DNA from: Deltaproteobacteria bacterium | Lineage (GTDB): Bacteria; Myxococcota; Myxococcia; Myxococcales; 40CM-4-68-19 | NCBI GenBank assembly: GCA_005879315.1 | Contig: VBLC01000041.1 | Span: 1 to 64,000, forward strand | Direction: 5' to 3' | Length of the DNA stretch: 64,000 bases | In this document: in pieces, positions 61,064 through 64,000 of the stretch | How positions within the stretch are numbered: the stretch's first letter is position 1 | Layout of the letters: the number at the start of each line of letters is the position of its first letter | Program-made: the position numbers and the translations under genes | The notes under the pieces: generated by a model | Told to the model about the DNA's origin: nothing | Seen by the model: only the letters and a program-made list of their open reading frames with translations | The model's database searches: none

Positions 61064-62479
61064 TCAGCGGGAGGCGTCGCCGGCGCTGCCGGGTGCCTTC
61101 GGCGAGTCACGCCGCAGGCCGAAGAAGAGGGCCTTGCCGCCCCGGCGCACGTAGACGCGCGACACGAGCGTCTTTCCCATCGACGAGAGGACCTTCCGAT
61201 AGGCGCCCCGGTCGGGCACCGGCCTGCCGTCGACCTCGAGGATCAGATCGCCTTCGCGCAGGCCGGCACGATAAGCGCAGCTGCGCAGATCGATGGAGGC
61301 GATGCGCACGCCTTTGCCGCGATCGCTGTCGTCGGGCAGGATCTCCTCGACCGCGAAACCGAACGGCTCCTGCTCGCGCCGCAGCGCCGGCGGCGTCGTC
61401 GCCGGCTGCGCGAAACCGGAGGTCTTCTCGTCCAGCGCGACGGTGAGCTCGAGCAGCTTGCCGCTCCGCCACACGCCCAACTTCACCTTGCTCCCCGGCC
61501 GCGCGCTCGCGGTGAGCCAGCGCAGGCGGTAGCTCTCGAACACCGGCTCGCCGTTGAAGCGGACGACGACGTCCCCGGGGCGAATCCCGGCGCGGCTGCC
61601 CGGACCGCGGTCGACCACTTCGGTGATGAGCACTCCCTTGCCGCCCGGCACACCGAAGGAATCGGCGAGATCGGGCGAGAGGCTCTCCTGGATGCTGACG
61701 CCCATGTACCCGCGCACCACTCTCCCGGTGGCGAGCTGCGGCCCGATGTCCTTGAGCTGCGCGACAGGGATGGCGAAGCCGATCCCCTGCCCGGAAGGAT
61801 TGACCGCCGCGTTGATGCCGACCACCGCCCCGCGCGCGTCGAGAAGCGGCCCTCCCGAATTGCCGGGATTGATGGCGGCGTCGGTCTGGATGAAGTCGTA
61901 GTAGCCGGGCCGTCCCGAGGGATTCACGTCGCGGCGGCCTTTGTACGAGACGATGCCGGTGGTGACCGATCGCGAGAGGCCAAAGGGATTGCCGATGGCC
62001 ACGACCCACTCGCCGACTTCGAGGTGCTCGCTGTCGCCGAGAGGGAGCACGGGGAAGGATTGATCGGCCTCGATCTGGAGCAGGGCCAGGTCCGTGGCGT
62101 CGTCTTTGCCGACCACCATGCCGCGGTAGACCCTCTCCTCCTCGCCGACCTGCACGGTGATGTCGGTCGCGCCCTCGACCACGTGCCCGTTGGTGGCGAT
62201 GAGGCCGTCCTTGCGGATGAAGAACCCGGTGCCGATTCCCCGCACCGGCGCCTCGTGCGGATCGGCGCCGGCGCCGTACATCCGCTCGAGGAAATCGCGG
62301 AAGGGGTCGCCCTCGCTTCCGCCCCGCGCGGTGGTGGCGACGACTCCGACCACCGCGGGCATCGAGGTTTTGACCAGCGCAGCGATGGAGGCAGGCGGCG
62401 CGGTCGGCCGTTCCTTGAGCGCGGGGGCTTCCGTCCAGAGCCTGGCGGTGGCGGCGGCGGCGAGAGCGAGCGAGATCAT
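61064..62479 (-). CDS. HtrA/DegQ-type serine protease with two PDZ domains
   Basis: 471 aa. N-terminal hydrophobic export/anchor segment. Trypsin-like triad: His in ATNGHVV, Asp in DATDLALL, Ser in GNSGGPL. PDZ1 (GYMGVSIQES; GSRAGIRPGDVVVRFN) and PDZ2 (AYRAGLREGDLILEVDGRPV). Periplasmic quality-control protease/chaperone. It is the third of a run of three minus-strand genes for envelope proteins. Confidence 0.94.
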   Translation of the reverse strand: MISLALAAAATARLWTEAPALKERPTAPPASIAALVKTSMPAVVGVVATTARGGSEGDPFRDFLERMYGAGADPHEAPVRGIGTGFFIRKDGLIATNGHVVEGATDITVQVGEEERVYRGMVVGKDDATDLALLQIEADQSFPVLPLGDSEHLEVGEWVVAIGNPFGLSRSVTTGIVSYKGRRDVNPSGRPGYYDFIQTDAAINPGNSGGPLLDARGAVVGINAAVNPSGQGIGFAIPVAQLKDIGPQLATGRVVRGYMGVSIQESLSPDLADSFGVPGGKGVLITEVVDRGPGSRAGIRPGDVVVRFNGEPVFESYRLRWLTASARPGSKVKLGVWRSGKLLELTVALDEKTSGFAQPATTPPALRREQEPFGFAVEEILPDDSDRGKGVRIASIDLRSCAYRAGLREGDLILEVDGRPVPDRGAYRKVLSSMGKTLVSRVYVRRGGKALFFGLRRDSPKAPGSAGDASR

Positions 62480-62554
62480 GGCATCCCCGCGGCAGGCGCT
62501 TGCCCGCCCGCTCGGAACCTGTGGACGCGCACATCGGGCGGCAACGCGGGCCGT

Positions 62555-62932
62555 TCATTTGCGAACCATCTGCGAAACCAGCTCCTCCGCCGCTGCGTTC
62601 GCCGGGTGGGGTGGCCGTCTGCCGTCGAGCAAGACGCGAAATTCGTACTCCACCTCTGGCCGTCCGGGCGTCGTGCAGCGGACATCCACGTCGCCGAGCA
62701 GCTGGCTCGCCACCCGCCCTTGGCAACGGGGGTCGCCTTCGCCGCGGGCAGCCAAGGCAGCGAACACGGTCGCGCCGCCAGCCGGCTTCCAGGCCATGGC
62801 GGCGGAGATGGCCTTCTTGACGTCGCTGGAGTCGAAGCGCCCTTGCAGCCAGGAGAGGGTCAGGGCGAGCAGGAGCACCATGCCGACGGCGATGGGCCAG
62901 CGCCCGCGCGGGATGCCGAGCAGCTCTGCCAC
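62555..62932 (-). CDS. Single-pass membrane protein, unknown function
   Basis: 125 aa. One transmembrane helix (PIAVGMVLLLALTLSWL, about 13-29), then a soluble domain with Cys pairs (DPRCQGRV; DVRCTT). GTG start, six bases after the upstream gene stop. Probably an envelope partner in the same transcription unit as the HtrA protease. No family recognised. Confidence 0.65.
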   Translation of the reverse strand: MAELLGIPRGRWPIAVGMVLLLALTLSWLQGRFDSSDVKKAISAAMAWKPAGGATVFAALAARGEGDPRCQGRVASQLLGDVDVRCTTPGRPEVEYEFRVLLDGRRPPHPANAAAEELVSQMVRK

Positions 62933-62938
62933 GCGCCG

Positions 62939-63280
62939 CTACCTACCACGGGCGAGGAGCTTTTCCAGGGCGACGCGGTCGCCTTTCTGCAGTCTTTCCT
63001 TGGGGGGCTGCGCCACGATCCCTCCCCGTCCCGGCGCGCGCCCAGAAAAAAAATTATTTTTTTTCGCCGCCGCCACCGGAGGGGTGTGCGGGGGGTGGGC
63101 CGGCGATGCAGGGTGGTGGCCGAGCGCGGCGATGGCGTCCCAGCCGGCCCGCAGCCCGTGCGCGGCGAGCCGGGCGGCCGACCGGGGCACATCAGCGCGC
63201 ACCCAGAGCGTCTTGCCGCCAACTGGAACGAACAGCGCCGCGGCGCCGAGCAGCAGGCAACAGAAGAGAAAGGACTTCAT
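62939..63280 (-). CDS. Small exported/anchored protein interrupted by an AT palindrome
   Basis: 113 aa. Hydrophobic N-terminus (MKSFLFCCLLLGAAALFV), a helix (RLAAHGLRAGWDAIAAL), then a Pro/His-rich stretch and KKNNFFS encoded by the A8-TTA-T8 palindrome, followed by a basic C-terminus (ERLQKGDRVALEKLLARGR). The element keeps the frame and lies about 110 bp before the stop. No family recognised. Confidence 0.6.
   Translation of the reverse strand: MKSFLFCCLLLGAAALFVPVGGKTLWVRADVPRSAARLAAHGLRAGWDAIAALGHHPASPAHPPHTPPVAAAKKNNFFSGRAPGRGGIVAQPPKERLQKGDRVALEKLLARGR
63046..63064. repeat. A8-TTA-T8 palindromic AT tract, copy 2 (inside a gene)
   Basis: Same A-tract/TTA/T-tract core as 29261-29282. 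Here it lies within the small exported protein gene and encodes KKNNFF on the minus strand. The surrounding sequence is GC-rich, so it stands out strongly. Confidence 0.7.
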
Positions 63281-63369
63281 CGGGCGGAACGCTCCCACGC
63301 GTCGAGAGCGAAGGCCACTTTTCCGACGGCCTTGACGGAGCGGCAGGCGGCCCGCATGGTACGCGCGCC

Positions 63370-63912
63370 TTGGCGCGGAGTACGTCCGACACCTGGATCT
63401 GGGCGCTGGTCGTGGTGGCGACGGGCAGCGTGGTCGCGCTGGCGGTGCTGCAGGGCAATCGGGAGTCGTCCCTCGCGGGGCGGCCGGCGCCCGAGATCGC
63501 GCTGGCGCGCCTGGATGGATCGGGCAAGGCCTCCATCCCGCGCGGCAAGGTGACGTTGGTCGATTTCTGGGCCACCTGGTGCGCCCCTTGCCGCGTCTCG
63601 ATGCCGCGCCTGCAGCAACTCTGGCAGGACTACCGGCAGAGAGGCGTCGAGCTCTACTCCATCGACACCGACGATCCCGGTCCGGACCGCGTCGTTCAAG
63701 TCAGCGAGTTCCTCGCCCAGAACCGGCTCTCCATCCCTGTCCTGCTCGACGACGGCAGCGCCGCGCACGCATTCTCCGTCGCCGCCCTGCCGACGCTCTT
63801 GCTCCTCGACAAGGACGGCCGGGTCGTCTTCAGCCACATCGGCATGCTCAGCGCCGGGCGCGAGCGGGACCTGCGCTCAGCGCTGGACCGCGCGATCACC
63901 CAGAAGAGGTGA
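63370..63912 (+). CDS. TlpA-like membrane-anchored thioredoxin protein
   Basis: About 180 aa from TTG 63370; start uncertain, as no strong Shine-Dalgarno is seen. N-terminal anchor ([19 protein letters not shown]), then a TlpA/ResA-type fold with the redox motif [14 protein letters not shown] and the cis-Pro region [13 protein letters not shown]. It acts outside the membrane in cytochrome or disulfide reduction. Divergent from the small exported protein. Its 3' end overlaps fabI on the other strand by 17 bp. Confidence 0.85.
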   Translation: MARSTSDTWIWALVVVATGSVVALAVLQGNRESSLAGRPAPEIALARLDGSGKASIPRGKVTLVDFWATWCAPCRVSMPRLQQLWQDYRQRGVELYSIDTDDPGPDRVVQVSEFLAQNRLSIPVLLDDGSAAHAFSVAALPTLLLLDKDGRVVFSHIGMLSAGRERDLRSALDRAITQKR

Positions 63913-64000
63913 GCCCCATCGCGTGGTAGCCCTTGTCGACGTACACCGTCGCGGCGGTGATGCCGCTCGCCAGCGGGCTGCAGAGGAAGGCGGCGGCATT
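63896..64000 (-). CDS. fabI: Enoyl-ACP reductase FabI, C-terminal fragment at window edge
   Basis: 34 residues on the minus strand. [20 protein letters not shown] and VDKGYHAMG match the C-terminus of NADH-dependent FabI ([15 protein letters not shown]..., VDGGYHIMG). The 5' part lies beyond the window. Essential last step of fatty acid elongation. Confidence 0.85.
   Translation of the reverse strand, partial: NAAAFLCSPLASGITAATVYVDKGYHAMGLTSSG

Overview
The window is GC-rich chromosomal DNA with strong G/C third-position bias and compact operons joined by ATGA or GTGA overlaps. It is dense in hybrid histidine kinases, exported lipoproteins and proteases. A class II HMG-CoA reductase beside a polyprenyl synthase, a TonB-dependent receptor carrying its own TonB-like domain, FAAL-based lipid enzymes and a very long tandem-HAMP kinase all suggest a myxobacterium-like member of Myxococcota. 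No 16S or other decisive marker is present, so this is an inference. I see no rRNA, tRNA, CRISPR array, transposase or phage gene.

Region by region: 1-6.6 kb holds a MarR regulator divergent from pirin over a near-ideal palindromic operator, then small metabolic and exported proteins, a NarL-type regulator and an SDR. 6.6-15 kb holds two divergent histidine kinases. The second overlaps by 4 nt a gene for an R2/AurF-like diiron protein, which in turn overlaps a fatty acyl-AMP ligase. These converge on an ACP gene coupled to a crotonase/FadJ-like gene. The four enzymes look like a small acyl-ACP tailoring pathway. 15-25 kb holds a His-rich exported protein with a TonB-domain-bearing receptor, NUDIX, MOSC, an MgtA-type ATPase coupled to an EIIA-domain protein, and a glycine-betaine-type ABC transporter with a binding-protein/permease fusion. 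25-35 kb is a patchwork of exported and small proteins: amidohydrolase, lipoproteins, HbpS/GlcG-like, cold-shock protein, CBS, an M20 relative with altered metal ligands, DUF6496-like, and a flap-type exonuclease.

35.6-52.2 kb is a long co-directional run. It contains a zinc metallopeptidase overlapping an ATP-grasp ligase, two TerB-like paralogues, and a 2413-aa soluble hybrid kinase with 14 exact 92-codon HAMP repeats. A partner hybrid kinase, an esterase, a CYTH protein and an active/inactive M16 peptidase pair follow. 52.6-58.5 kb is a lower-GC, three-gene, translationally coupled operon on the minus strand. It encodes a C39-like/M23 peptidase protein, a small beta-rich protein and a large protein with a hydrophobic hairpin. 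It looks like an antibacterial effector or toxin cassette and is my best candidate for an undescribed system.

58.5-64 kb carries polyprenyl synthase and HMG-CoA reductase (mevalonate/isoprenoid), an HtrA protease with two small membrane/exported proteins, a thioredoxin-like protein and the 3' end of fabI. A paired A-tract/T-tract palindrome occurs twice, at 29.26 kb (intergenic) and 63.05 kb (inside a gene), which is unusual in DNA this GC-rich.
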